64,000 nucleotides of DNA from Sorlinia euscelidii (GCF_036452155.1 NZ_JAWJZY010000005.1); one strand, 5' to 3'; positions 53,936-63,245 are shown, counted from the first letter of the stretch. Notes: generated by a model not told the origin, from the letters alone. Numbers and translations: made by a program.

Positions 53936-55330
53936 ATGGACCCGGATCGCTTCGCTACCGCGCCTGAACGCTGGACGCCGGCAAGCTGGCGTTCTCTCCC
54001 CGCGCGTCAAATGCCGCGATACCCGAATGACGCGGCGCTCGAGGCCGTTGAGGCCCGGCTTCGCAAATATCCGCCCCTCGTCTTTGCGGGGGAGGCGGAG
54101 CGACTGCGCCTCCAGCTTGCCAAGGCGGCACAGGGTGAGGCTTTTATCCTGCAAGGCGGAAATTGCGCGGAGAGCTTCGCGGAGTTTCAGGCTGACAACA
54201 TCCGGGACACTTTTCGGGTGCTTCTGCAAATGGCGGTTGTGCTGACTTTCGCCGCCCGCGTGCCCGTCGTCAAAATCGGCCGGATGGCGGGGCAATATGC
54301 CAAGCCACGTTCCTCCGATGAGGAAACGCGAGAGGGCGTTACACTGCCCTGTTATCGCGGCGATATTATTAACGGGCCGGATTTTACGGAAGCCGCGCGC
54401 ATTCCTGACCCGGCACGGATGGAAACAGGTTATTTCCATTCCGTGGGGGTGATGAATCTTCTTCGTGCCTTTGCCAATGGCGGTTACGCCAATCTCAACA
54501 AGGTTCATAAGTGGAATCTGGGTTTCGTGCAGCGTTCGCCGTCGGGCAAACGTTATGCCGACCTCGCCAATCGCATTGACGAGGCGCTCGGGTTCATCTC
54601 AGCCTGCGGCTTCAATGCCGCCGCGCCGCAATTCAATGAGACTGAATTTTACACCTCCCACGAAGCGCTTCTTTTACCTTATGAGCAGGCTTTGACGCGG
54701 GTCGATAGTCTGACGGGTAAATGGTATGATTGCTCTGCGCATTTTCTCTGGATCGGGGACAGGACGCGGCAGCCTGAGGGGGCACATGTTGAATTCCTCC
54801 GTGGCGTCAGCAACCCGATTGGCATCAAGGTCGGGCCAACATCCACGGTAGAGGATCTGGAAAAGCTTTTGCAGATCCTGAACCCCAAGGATGAGGCGGG
54901 TCGTATCACCCTCATCTCTCGTATGGGCCGCAGCAAAGTGCGGACGCATCTGCCGCCCCTCCTTGCCGCTGTGCAGAAGACGGGTCGCACTGTCACATGG
55001 ATTTGCGACCCGATGCATGGCAACACGACCACAACGGCGAACAAGGTCAAAACCCGGTCCTTTGAAGCGATCCTTGATGAAGTTATCGGGTTTTTCTCAG
55101 TCTTTCAGGAGGCGGGGCTTCGGCCCGGCGGCGTGCATCTAGAAATGACCGGACAGGATGTCACGGAATGTGTCGGAGGGGCGCAATGTCTCACAGAGGC
55201 GGATCTCGCCGGGCGCTATGAAACATTCTGCGATCCACGACTGAATGCGGAACAATCTCTTGAAATGGCCTTCCTCCTCGCGCATGAATTGACAGGCTGC
55301 TTCTCACCGGCGCTGGAACAAGCGGGTTGA
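53936..55330 (+). CDS. 3-deoxy-7-phosphoheptulonate synthase, class II
   Basis: A 464-residue class II DAHP synthase, the plant-like type also found in alphaproteobacteria. It catalyses the first shikimate-pathway step from PEP and erythrose-4-phosphate. Conserved segments: FILQGGNCAESFAEF, VVKIGRMAGQYAKPRS (active site), PQFNETEFYTSHEALLLPYE, WIGDRTRQPEGAHVEFLRGV and the metal/PEP-binding WICDPMHGNT, ending GVHLEMTGQDVTECVGG. The ATG at 53936 follows aggaaagatcgaa. Its stop lies directly before the start of the nicotinate phosphoribosyltransferase gene, suggesting one transcript. Confidence 0.96.
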   Translation: MDPDRFATAPERWTPASWRSLPARQMPRYPNDAALEAVEARLRKYPPLVFAGEAERLRLQLAKAAQGEAFILQGGNCAESFAEFQADNIRDTFRVLLQMAVVLTFAARVPVVKIGRMAGQYAKPRSSDEETREGVTLPCYRGDIINGPDFTEAARIPDPARMETGYFHSVGVMNLLRAFANGGYANLNKVHKWNLGFVQRSPSGKRYADLANRIDEALGFISACGFNAAAPQFNETEFYTSHEALLLPYEQALTRVDSLTGKWYDCSAHFLWIGDRTRQPEGAHVEFLRGVSNPIGIKVGPTSTVEDLEKLLQILNPKDEAGRITLISRMGRSKVRTHLPPLLAAVQKTGRTVTWICDPMHGNTTTTANKVKTRSFEAILDEVIGFFSVFQEAGLRPGGVHLEMTGQDVTECVGGAQCLTEADLAGRYETFCDPRLNAEQSLEMAFLLAHELTGCFSPALEQAG

Positions 55331-55332
55331 GC

Positions 55333-56553
55333 GTGTCCGATCTGTTCGGTCACGCTTCCATCTGGCGTGGCGTCATGGAGCGTGATGCTGCGCCGTCTCA
55401 AGGCAGCAAGCGGGCGATGCTTTCAGCGGCGGATGTGCCCGGCTGGACAGACGTTTATTTCAACCGCACGGAAAATATCGTCGTCGCCCAGGGCGACATG
55501 CAGGTGACATACGCGTTTTTCATCCGTCGCCCCGTCCTCGCGGCCCTTGGGCCGATGCTGGAATGTCTTGAAAAAGTGACGATTGAAAAAGGCGTCAAAG
55601 TGGATGTGGCGCTGCCCTTCAAAGAGGGGGCGTGGGTCGGGGCTGGAGAACCGATTGCGTTCCTCACCGGCCCTTTCTCACAATTAGCGTCCCTGGAAAC
55701 GATTCTCCTGCAAAAATTGGGAAGTTGCTGCGTCGCGGCGCATAATGCCTATCAAATGGCCATGTCGATGCCCCGGACACCCTTCCTCGCCATGGATGCG
55801 CGCCATTGTACAGGGCCGGAAATGCAGATCATGATGTCTTATGCCGCCGCGGTTGGCAGTCGCGCGGCCCATCAGGAAGGTGCTGTCGGTTTCGTCAATT
55901 CCGCCAATGATGTGACGGCGTTCCTCTTCGGGCAGGCACAGGGGGCGGGCACGATGCCGCACGCCTTGGTTGGCTATGCGGGCAGCACGATCCGGGCGGC
56001 GGAGATTTATCACGACCGTTACCCGCAGGAAAAAATGACCGTCCTCGTCGATTATTTCGCGCAGGAGGTCACGGATACCATCGCCCTTTGCCAGAGATTT
56101 CCGCGCCTGGCGGAAAAGGGAGATCTCAGCATCAGGCTGGACACACATGGCGGGCGTTTTCTTGAAGGGCTCGATACGCAGAAATCCTACGCCATCCTGG
56201 AAAAACACGTCCCTGGCGTCACGCGGCGTTACCGCTCAGAGGCGGAGCTTCGCTATCTGATCGGGTCCGGCGTTTCCGCCGCGGCTTTGTGGCGGATGCG
56301 CGAGGTGCTGGATGCGCATGGGGGTGCCCATGTCAAAATTGTCGCCTCATCCGGTTTCAGCGTGGAGAAATGTCTCGCCATGCATGATGCACGGGCCCCG
56401 GCAGACATCGTCGGTACAGGGTCCTATCTGCCGCATAAATGGGACGAAACCTATGCGACGGCCGATATCGTCGCTTACGACGGCGTGTTACGTGTCAAAT
56501 CAGGGCGTGAGCATCTGATGGCGCGCTGGCAGGATTTCAGGAAGAGCAAGTGA
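55333..56553 (+). CDS. pncB: Nicotinate phosphoribosyltransferase
   Basis: About 406 residues of the NAPRTase family, which joins nicotinate to PRPP for NAD salvage. The early DVYFNRTENIV and VTYAFFIRRPVL, the catalytic-core MDARHCTGPEMQIMMSYAAA and the late VKIVASSGFSVEKCLAM and VGTGSYLPHK fit this family. The GTG at 55333 is preferred; a TTG at 55327 overlapping the DAHP synthase stop is also possible. Some family members have specialised substrates, so nicotinate is the most likely but not certain one. A small conserved gene follows 1 base later. Confidence 0.88.
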   Translation: MSDLFGHASIWRGVMERDAAPSQGSKRAMLSAADVPGWTDVYFNRTENIVVAQGDMQVTYAFFIRRPVLAALGPMLECLEKVTIEKGVKVDVALPFKEGAWVGAGEPIAFLTGPFSQLASLETILLQKLGSCCVAAHNAYQMAMSMPRTPFLAMDARHCTGPEMQIMMSYAAAVGSRAAHQEGAVGFVNSANDVTAFLFGQAQGAGTMPHALVGYAGSTIRAAEIYHDRYPQEKMTVLVDYFAQEVTDTIALCQRFPRLAEKGDLSIRLDTHGGRFLEGLDTQKSYAILEKHVPGVTRRYRSEAELRYLIGSGVSAAALWRMREVLDAHGGAHVKIVASSGFSVEKCLAMHDARAPADIVGTGSYLPHKWDETYATADIVAYDGVLRVKSGREHLMARWQDFRKSK

Positions 56554-56554
56554 T

Positions 56555-56941
56555 ATGACCAAGCCCGACGCGCATGAAGCGCAAAGCTGGACGGTGCGCA
56601 TTCTGGACCATTCCGGCGCATCGGAAGATGATATTGTCGAGAACATCCCTAAATTCCTGGACCTGGCGCATGCCAATGCCTTCGCGCGGGCTTACGTCCG
56701 AGACAGCATCGAACGCGGGCGTGTCCGCGGGGCGTCACCGCGGGATGTCATTGAAAACTGGTATAGTTTTGGTGAGGATGCGATCGTTGTCGATGCGGGT
56801 GATGACGGTTGGCGCTCCGCCAATGAACTCGATGATTTCGCGGCTAATCCCGCCACGCCGATGGAACGCGACTGGCGTGCCCTGGACCCGCGCCGACTTG
56901 TCGAGGATGACGAGGAATTTTTCCCGGAGGGGGAGGGGTAG
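56555..56941 (+). CDS. Small acidic hypothetical protein (128 aa)
   Basis: A 128-residue acidic protein starting one base after the pncB stop. It contains IPKFLDLAHANAFARAYVRD and VIENWYSFGEDAIVVDAGDD, a soluble alpha/beta composition with no signal peptide or membrane helix, and an acidic tail (EDDEEFFPEGEG). It looks like a conserved alphaproteobacterial small protein, but I cannot assign a family. Its tight placement suggests co-transcription with the DAHP synthase and pncB genes. Ribosome site ggaagag lies within the end of pncB. Confidence 0.7.
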   Translation: MTKPDAHEAQSWTVRILDHSGASEDDIVENIPKFLDLAHANAFARAYVRDSIERGRVRGASPRDVIENWYSFGEDAIVVDAGDDGWRSANELDDFAANPATPMERDWRALDPRRLVEDDEEFFPEGEG

Positions 56942-57022
56942 GTCATCCCTCATGCCGCAATTGCCTGACAAGGCCTCGTGCGACGCGATGACATGACCTC
57001 ATCGCCACCAACATAAGTTTAA

Positions 57023-57037
57023 CAGGGAATATCCCTG
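57023..57037. promoter_or_regulatory. Inverted repeat CAGGGA-ata-TCCCTG before gltX
   Basis: Perfect 6-base arms around a 3-base centre, 50 bases before the gltX start and 80 bases after the preceding gene. It could be a small operator or a weak terminator; the T-tract after it (gctttt) is short. Its role is not established. Confidence 0.3.
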
Positions 57038-57087
57038 CCAGCTTTTACGACTGGAAATTTATTTCACGGCGCGGCATAGAGAGCGTC

Positions 57088-58422
57088 ATGAAACTTCGTT
57101 TTGCTCCCAGCCCCACAGGTTATCTTCATGTTGGCAATGCGCGTCTTGCCATTGCCAACGCGCTTTATGCGCGGCATCACGCGGCGCAATTCCTCCTGCG
57201 CATTGATGACACGGATACAGGTCGGTCCAAAGCGGAATATGAAAACGCGATCCGGACGGATCTCACCTGGCTCGGCATTGCCTGGGATGAAACAGCCCGG
57301 CAGACGGCCCGGCTTGACCGTTATCAGGCCGCCATTGAGGCACTGAAGGCGAGCGGACGCCTCTATCCCTGCTTCGAGACGGAGCAGGAACTGGCCGCCA
57401 AGCGTGAGGCGCGCATCCGCGCCCGGAAGCCCCCGATTTATGACCGCGCCATGCTGTCCCTGACGGCGGAACAGCGCGCCAAGGCAGAAGCAAACGGAAA
57501 AGTGCCTCATTGGCGCTTCCGCCTGTCAGACGGACATCGCGCCTGGCAGGATCTCGTCATGGGGGACTGCCAGGTCAAACTCACCGCGATTTCCGACCCC
57601 GTGCTGGTGCGGGCGGATGGCACCATCCTCTACACACTCGCTTCCGTCGTTGATGACCTTGAACTCGGCGTGACCCACATCATTCGTGGTGAAGATCACA
57701 TCACCAATACGGGGGTGCAGCTCGATATCATCGATGCTTTGGCGGGGCCGAAAGCGCGCTTTACCTTTGCCCATCTGCCCCTTCTGCTGGATGAAGGCGG
57801 GGGCAAATTATCCAAGAGGTTCGATTCCCTCTCCCTCAAATCCCTGCGTCAGGATGGGGTGGAGCCGGATGCAATTATTTCCTACCTTTCCCGCATCGGC
57901 AGTGCCCTGAACCCCGCGCCCATGCGTTTTGATGAAGCGGTCAAAACCTACGATATCAGCGCAATCTCCCGAGCGGCGGCGCGTTTCGATATGCGTCAGC
58001 TGCTAGGCCTTAATCGACGCCTGCTTCAGGTTCGCGCTTATGAGGGGGTGAAGTCCCGCCTGCCTTCCGACCTGCCGGCGGCTTTCTGGGACGTCATCCG
58101 GCATAATATCGATCTTCTGCCGGAAGCGGCGCATTGGTGGTCCATCGTCACGGATGACATCACCCCACCCGCTTTAAAGGCGGAGGCGGATTTCCTTGCC
58201 CAGGCCATTTCGACATTACCGACCGGGGACTGGGATGAGTCGACCTGGCAGGTTTGGGTGTCAGCCCTGAAAGCGGCGTCAGGCCGAAGCGGGAAATCGC
58301 TTTTCATGCCGCTTCGTCTTGCTTTGACGGGAGAGGAAAACGGGCCGGAATTGAAGGCGATCCTGCCCTTTATCGGTCGGAAAAAAACCGTTCAACGGCT
58401 TGAGGAGGCCGCGGCGAACTGA
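57088..58422 (+). CDS. gltX: Glutamate--tRNA ligase
   Basis: A 444-residue class I synthetase, somewhat shorter than the 470-480 usual for GltX. The HIGH-type motif is RFAPSPTGYLHVGNARLAIA and the KMSKS-type motif is GGGKLSKRFDS. The tRNA acceptor-binding middle (DLVMGDCQV, VVDDLELGVTHIIRGEDHIT) and a helical anticodon domain are present. It charges tRNA-Glu, and in bacteria lacking GlnRS also tRNA-Gln. Many alphaproteobacteria carry two GltX copies; whether this is the tRNA-Gln-biased copy cannot be seen here. It converges on pssA. Confidence 0.95.
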   Translation: MKLRFAPSPTGYLHVGNARLAIANALYARHHAAQFLLRIDDTDTGRSKAEYENAIRTDLTWLGIAWDETARQTARLDRYQAAIEALKASGRLYPCFETEQELAAKREARIRARKPPIYDRAMLSLTAEQRAKAEANGKVPHWRFRLSDGHRAWQDLVMGDCQVKLTAISDPVLVRADGTILYTLASVVDDLELGVTHIIRGEDHITNTGVQLDIIDALAGPKARFTFAHLPLLLDEGGGKLSKRFDSLSLKSLRQDGVEPDAIISYLSRIGSALNPAPMRFDEAVKTYDISAISRAAARFDMRQLLGLNRRLLQVRAYEGVKSRLPSDLPAAFWDVIRHNIDLLPEAAHWWSIVTDDITPPALKAEADFLAQAISTLPTGDWDESTWQVWVSALKAASGRSGKSLFMPLRLALTGEENGPELKAILPFIGRKKTVQRLEEAAAN

Positions 58423-58476
58423 GGCCTGAGGTGAGAGCGGCCTGTGATTCCGTCAGTAAGGTGCCCCTGATCAGCG

Positions 58477-59329
58477 TTAAATGATCGTTTCAACTTCTTC
58501 CGAAAGCGCCTCGGCCTCTCTTTTGAGCTTTTTGAAGCTTTGACGGCTGAACGGGATCATCAGCAGATAGACGAGGGCGGCGAGGGCCAGGGCGGCCCAG
58601 GGGTCGGAAATCAGGAAGGTCGCATAAAGAACCGTCCCGAGCATGATCGGCAGAATATGCCGTGACGGTATCCTGAAGTTCTTAAACGACCAGACGGGCG
58701 TCGTGGAGACGAGCAAAGCTGCAGTCATCACCAACATAATGGCGGAGAGAAGCGGCTGATGGGCGCAGGTAAAGAGCCATTCTGATTGAATGCGGCGGGC
58801 CTCCAACCCCATGAAGAGCGGGAAGAGCACGATCAGCGCCCCGCAGGCGCTGGGACGCCGGTAAAATAGTTCGCGGAATAAGCAGGCTTGTCATCATCCG
58901 CGAGGCTGGCATTGAAACGCGCGAGGCGCAGCGCCATGCAGACCGTGAAGAGGATGCAGGGAATAAAGCCGTAGCGCCCCCCTCCCATTGTAACGTCCAC
59001 AGAAAAAGCAGCAGGGAAGGGGCGACGCCGAAACAGACGAAGTCGGACAAACTGTCAAATTCCGCGCCGAAATGCGATGTCGCGTGCAGAAGCCGCGCAA
59101 TGCGCCCGTCAAGCCCGTCAATACAGGCGGCGACCAGAAGCGCAATTGCCGCTTCCTCAAACCGGTTTTCGATGCCGAAGCGAATGGCGCTTAGCCCCGC
59201 ACAGAGGCCGAGCATCGTCAGAATATTCGGGATCAGCCGGTTGAAGGACAGGCCGCGCACGCGGGGGCGTCGCACACGAAGGGGGTTAAGGCGTCTCAGG
59301 CGCCGCTTTCTGGCTCGGTTATGTGACAT
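58477..59329 (-). pseudogene. pssA: CDP-diacylglycerol--serine O-phosphatidyltransferase, frameshifted
   Basis: The N-terminal frame (ATG 59329) carries the CDP-alcohol phosphatidyltransferase motif with Asp74, Gly75, Ala78, Arg79, Gly88, Asp92 and Asp96 (DGRIARLLHATSHFGAEFDS). It runs out of frame after WEGG at a run of six C on the plus strand (58977-58982). The neighbouring frame then continues naturally: RYGFIPCILFTVCMALRLAR, SANYFTGVPAPAGALIVLFP and the C-terminal helices. One more base in the run would give an intact protein of about 284 residues. PssA makes phosphatidylserine for PE synthesis with Psd, encoded 10 bases upstream. A true knockout is unlikely unless an alternative route exists. 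Confidence 0.85.
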
Positions 59330-59339
59330 GTTCGCGATA

Positions 59340-60017
59340 TTAGAGTTCTGCAATCACCGTCTCGCCGCCGACCATTTTCTGGCCGACACTGACCAGAGGC
59401 GTAACGCCGTGCGGCAGGTAAAGATCGGTGCGGGAGCCGAAACGGATCAGCCCGAAACGTTCACCCGGCTCAAAACGACTGCCTTCTTCCGCGTAGCAGA
59501 CGATCCTGCGGGCAATGAGGCCGGCGATCTGGACGATGGCCATGTGCCGCCCGTCATCCAGCGTCAAGCGCACCTCGTTCCTCTCATTGAGATCCGAGGC
59601 CTTGTCGAGACTGGCATTAATGAATTGCCCTGCATGATAGGCGACGCGTGTAACGATCCCCTTTGACGGCATCCGGTTGATGTGCACATCCAGCACGGAA
59701 AGAAACGTGGCGACGCGCCAGACAGGCTGATCCCCCATATCCAACGCTGCCGGTGGGGTGGCAAGTTCCACCGATGTGACATGGCCATCCGCCGGGGCGA
59801 GGGCGAGATTGGCGCGGGCCGGGGGAACACGTTTCGGGTCGCGGAAAAAATAGAGGCAGAAGGCAAGACCCGCCAGCCCGACATGCCCGACCCACCGCGT
59901 CGCCCGCCACGGCGTGGCGCGACCGATCAGGGTGACGAGCCCCGTCAAGGCGAGGAAAGGAGTCGCTGCCTTATGTGGGGGGGCGATGACGGTTCGGATC
60001 GATTGCAAAAGGGACAT
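59340..60017 (-). CDS. psd: Phosphatidylserine decarboxylase proenzyme
   Basis: A 225-residue short-type PSD that makes phosphatidylethanolamine. An N-terminal membrane region (FLALTGLVTLIG, HVGLAGLAFCLYFF) precedes APADG (Asp77) and DVHINRMP (His112), both typical. The self-cleavage site is RFGSRTD, with Gly194-Ser195, where the Ser becomes the pyruvoyl group. ATG 60017 is used because aaagg lies 7 bases upstream and the longer frame is unconserved. The gene is immediately followed by pssA on the same strand, the classical pair. Confidence 0.95.
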   Translation of the reverse strand: MSLLQSIRTVIAPPHKAATPFLALTGLVTLIGRATPWRATRWVGHVGLAGLAFCLYFFRDPKRVPPARANLALAPADGHVTSVELATPPAALDMGDQPVWRVATFLSVLDVHINRMPSKGIVTRVAYHAGQFINASLDKASDLNERNEVRLTLDDGRHMAIVQIAGLIARRIVCYAEEGSRFEPGERFGLIRFGSRTDLYLPHGVTPLVSVGQKMVGGETVIAEL

Positions 60018-60209
60018 GGTAAAACCTTTACTGCCTGCACCGGCCAGAATGGTCAGACGATGCTGACCGACCGGCATATGGAGCGTATCAGCCTGTGACG
60101 GCGCCGATCCTACATGATGTTGCGCGGTTTAACGAGGGGTTTGGACCGTAAGAGGCGTCCGTCAGGGCGTCGTGACCCGGGAGGACGTCGCACAAATGGA
60201 AAGCTTCCC

Positions 60210-61097
60210 TCAGGTCGGGGAAAACTTCCGGACGATGCGGCGGGTGATTTCCGCGATGAGGCGATCCTGCGCCTGGCGATGCAACGTCGTGCGTGTAAGG
60301 TAAATCGCGACCGACATCATCGTGCCGTCAGGCAAACTGACAAGACCAATATCGCCGCGCGTGCCATGCGCGCCCGCGCCGGACTTATCGTAAACATCCG
60401 CCTTGCGCCCCAGCCCGGATTGTATCAGGGAGGATGTCAGCGGGGCATTGCGCATCCAATGGGTGAGGTGTTGCCGGGAGGCGCGGGACAGGATGTGACC
60501 CGTCAATATCTTTTCGATATTGCGACGCATGGCGTTGGGAGAGGTCGAGTCCCGATCATCCCCCGCTTCCGCCGCGTTTAACGCCGGTTCATAACGGTCA
60601 AGGCGGGAGACAGGGTCGTGGATCTGCCGGGCAAATTGCGTCCAACCCGCCGGGCCGCCTAGTTCCCGCAGGATAAGATTGGCCGCGCTATTATCGCTCT
60701 GTTGGATCGCGGCGGCGCAGATCGCGCTCAGATACATACCGCCTTCATGAAGGTGGCGTTTCGCGACAGGCGCGTAGGTTTGAATGTCCTTCTCCGCATA
60801 GCGGATGAATTGTCGCAAATCCCGTTGACCCGAATCCACCAACGCCAGCAGGGCGGCGACAGAGATGAATTTATGCGTGCTGCACATCGGAAAAAGCTGG
60901 TTGGGCTGAAAGGCCAACACGCGCTTTTCACCGTGAAGCCGCGCGGAAAAACCGATCCGCCCGCCCGCGCGCTTCTGTAAGGCGTCGATATCTCGCGCCC
61001 CGCTGAAATCCGCGATTTCTGCGCTGAAAGCCCGTGGCGCCAACGCGGCGCTGATGCCTGAAGCCAGAATTTCACGGCGGGTCGGGCGGTGAGACAT
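60210..61097 (-). CDS. Class A beta-lactamase with twin-arginine signal
   Basis: A 295-residue serine beta-lactamase. Catalytic motifs are Ser73-x-x-Lys76 (STHK), Ser134-Asp135-Asn136 (SDN), Glu170 (EPALN) and Lys238-Ser-Gly (KSG); their spacing matches S70/K73/S130/E166/K234 of class A enzymes. The signal peptide has twin arginines (TRREILASG) and AFSA as a likely cleavage end, so it is probably exported folded by Tat. It hydrolyses penicillins or cephalosporins; the spectrum cannot be predicted. ATG 61097 is chosen over the upstream in-frame start because the Tat signal begins there. There is no AmpR/BlaI-type regulator nearby. Confidence 0.92.
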   Translation of the reverse strand: MSHRPTRREILASGISAALAPRAFSAEIADFSGARDIDALQKRAGGRIGFSARLHGEKRVLAFQPNQLFPMCSTHKFISVAALLALVDSGQRDLRQFIRYAEKDIQTYAPVAKRHLHEGGMYLSAICAAAIQQSDNSAANLILRELGGPAGWTQFARQIHDPVSRLDRYEPALNAAEAGDDRDSTSPNAMRRNIEKILTGHILSRASRQHLTHWMRNAPLTSSLIQSGLGRKADVYDKSGAGAHGTRGDIGLVSLPDGTMMSVAIYLTRTTLHRQAQDRLIAEITRRIVRKFSPT

Positions 61098-61260
61098 TGC
61101 TTGGGCGCCTTGCAGTATCAGGTGAAGCGCGTTGCGTCCTTCTGCGCGCGTCGACGCATTCTGCCGCAAAAACGCCCATCCGGCACGTTCCTTTTTTCGA
61201 CAGGCGTCGGGACGTGCTATGCCCTGTCAGGCGCTCCTATTATTCAGCGGTGAGACCAGG

Positions 61261-61980
61261 ATGAAAATGCACGTCACCCCCCTACAAGCCTTCGGGGATA
61301 ATTACATTTGGATGATCCATGATCCGCAAAGCGGCTTAAAGGCGGTGGTGGACCCAGGTGAAGCCGCGCCCGTTTTCGAAGCGTTGGACGGGGCGCCCCT
61401 CGATGCAATTCTGCTGACCCATCATCACCAGGACCATATTGGCGGTGCGGAAGCTTTGCGGTCGGTGACCGGGGCGCGCATTATCGGCGCGGCGTCTCAG
61501 GCGCATCGATTGCCGCGCCTTGATGTGGCCGTCAAGGAAGGGGACGTCATCGAGGTGGGGGCCGTGCGCGGCAACGTCATTGAAACGCCCGGACATGTGC
61601 TGGGGCATCTCAGCTTTTTCTTCCCGGAAGGGCCAGCTTTATTCAGTGGGGACACGTTATTCAGTATGGGTTGCGGTCGCTTGTTCGAGGGGACGCCGGA
61701 GATGATGTTCGAGACGCTGAAAAAATATGCAGCCCTGCCCGATGAGACAAAACTCTATTGCGGCCATGAATATACGTTGTCCAATCTCGCTTTTGCCCGC
61801 ACCCTCAACCCTAAAGATGAAGCTTTACGTGCTTACGACCTGAAAGCGCGGGCCTTGCGAGAAGCCGGGCAGCCGACTTTACCAAGCCTTCTGGGGGAGG
61901 AGCGACAGCTCAACCCTTTCCTTACCGCCAAAACCAGCGGGAAACTCGGCCAGTTGCGGGCTCTGAAGGATTCCTTCTGA
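61261..61980 (+). CDS. gloB: Hydroxyacylglutathione hydrolase (glyoxalase II)
   Basis: A 239-residue metallo-beta-lactamase fold enzyme. The metal motif THHHQDH (His54, His56, Asp58, His59) and the later FSGDTLFSMGCGRLFEGTP and CGHEYT are typical of GloB. It hydrolyses S-lactoylglutathione to lactate, finishing methylglyoxal detoxification, and depends on glutathione, which gor in this window keeps reduced. The ATG at 61261 or the near ATG at 61267 is the start; upstream frame sequence is not conserved. It converges on the DUF2125 gene, 5 bases apart. Confidence 0.95.
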   Translation: MKMHVTPLQAFGDNYIWMIHDPQSGLKAVVDPGEAAPVFEALDGAPLDAILLTHHHQDHIGGAEALRSVTGARIIGAASQAHRLPRLDVAVKEGDVIEVGAVRGNVIETPGHVLGHLSFFFPEGPALFSGDTLFSMGCGRLFEGTPEMMFETLKKYAALPDETKLYCGHEYTLSNLAFARTLNPKDEALRAYDLKARALREAGQPTLPSLLGEERQLNPFLTAKTSGKLGQLRALKDSF

Positions 61981-61985
61981 TAGCG

Positions 61986-62980
61986 TCAGGCGGGGGAAGA
62001 GACGGTGATCGCGTTGAAAAGCGTCCGTAATTGCGCGTGTGCGGCGGGCTCAATCTGCCAATGCTGGACGCGAAGGCTGAAAATCATATGGTCCGGCACG
62101 TGTTCGTCCGTTTTCTCCAGCAGATCCATCAGGCGCGTGCGCGCGGTGTCCTCTAACGGCATTCGTTGCGCGCTGCGCCAGCGTTCGATGGCTGATCGGA
62201 TGTCCCTCAGTTCTGTTGTCAGTCTTCCATCGCCCTGACCGTCAATTTCACCTGATAAAATCACGGCGAGTGGACCGACATGCCCCGCAACCTGCTGAAT
62301 ATAGGCGCGGGTCAAGTGAAGAGCTGCGGAGGAGGCGCCCGGCTTCAAATCAAGCGCCGCTTTGATATGCGCGTCTGAAAGCGTCACGGGTGGCAGCGGA
62401 AAAGATCCGGAATTATCCGTCCCGATTGTCGGTGACAAAGTGAGCCGATCGGACCGGGCGGAAATGGCGCCTCTGAGAAGCTTTTGCGCATCGCGTGGCT
62501 GGATGCGTATATCTCCACCCAAACGCGCTGCCGCGATGGAAAAAGCGGGTTCAGACTCGGACATGATGGAGAGATCGGTGATGCGGAAGCCTGTCCGACG
62601 ACCAAGGCGATTGAGCTTGAGATGAACGGATGAAGCCGTCGCGATATCCCCCCAATACGCCGCATCATGACGGTGGAAAAATCGAGGTGCGGCCGCAGAA
62701 AGGGGTGATGGGTCACGGTAAGGGCGCGCGCTGAAAAGCGATGCCGCGTGTCATCGTGAATATCAATGTTACGATAAGTGATCGCCGCCCCGAACAGGCG
62801 CGTCTGCTTTTGGATTATCGGGTCATAGGCCACGTGCCAGCCATGCGCTTTCATCGCGGTGATCGCGTGATGCATCTGCTGGTCAAGCATATGATGGGCC
62901 GACCAGGACGCCGCCACATGGGCGATGATTGTGCAAATGAGGCACACGGAAAAGCTTTTGATCAGCGTCCACGTGGTCAT
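61986..62980 (-). pseudogene. DUF2125-like membrane-anchored protein, frameshifted
   Basis: The start MTTWTLIKSFSVCLICTIIA is a membrane anchor, followed by a periplasmic-type domain (TRLFGAAITYRNIDIH, RALTVTHHPFLRPHLDFSTV). The frame is lost at a run of six C on the plus strand (62648-62653) and continues in the next frame as DIATASSVHLKLNRLG up to the end at 61986 (DHMIFSLRVQHWQIEP). One extra base in the run would give about 331 residues. The family is known as DUF2125, with no proven role. Identification is by recall; the frame break itself is directly visible. Confidence 0.75.
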
Positions 62981-63245
62981 AAAGAGGCGTCCTTTAACGT
63001 CACGTTTCGGGTTCGAAGCGGTTTTCTCCTGACTTCCCCGCGATTCCCGATGAGTCAAGTTATCCCCAGCGCACGTTCCGAGTTTCTTAACTAAAATTTT
63101 TGCCAGTGCGGCATGTTTTGTTGAAAAACGAAGCGTGTCGGCGCCCGGCGGCGACTGGGGTCTTAATAAACGGGAAATACCGTCTCACCGTTGTTTTTAC
63201 TTGTAAAAATCAGGGTAGAGAGAGTCGTTTCGCTTCCGGCGCCGT

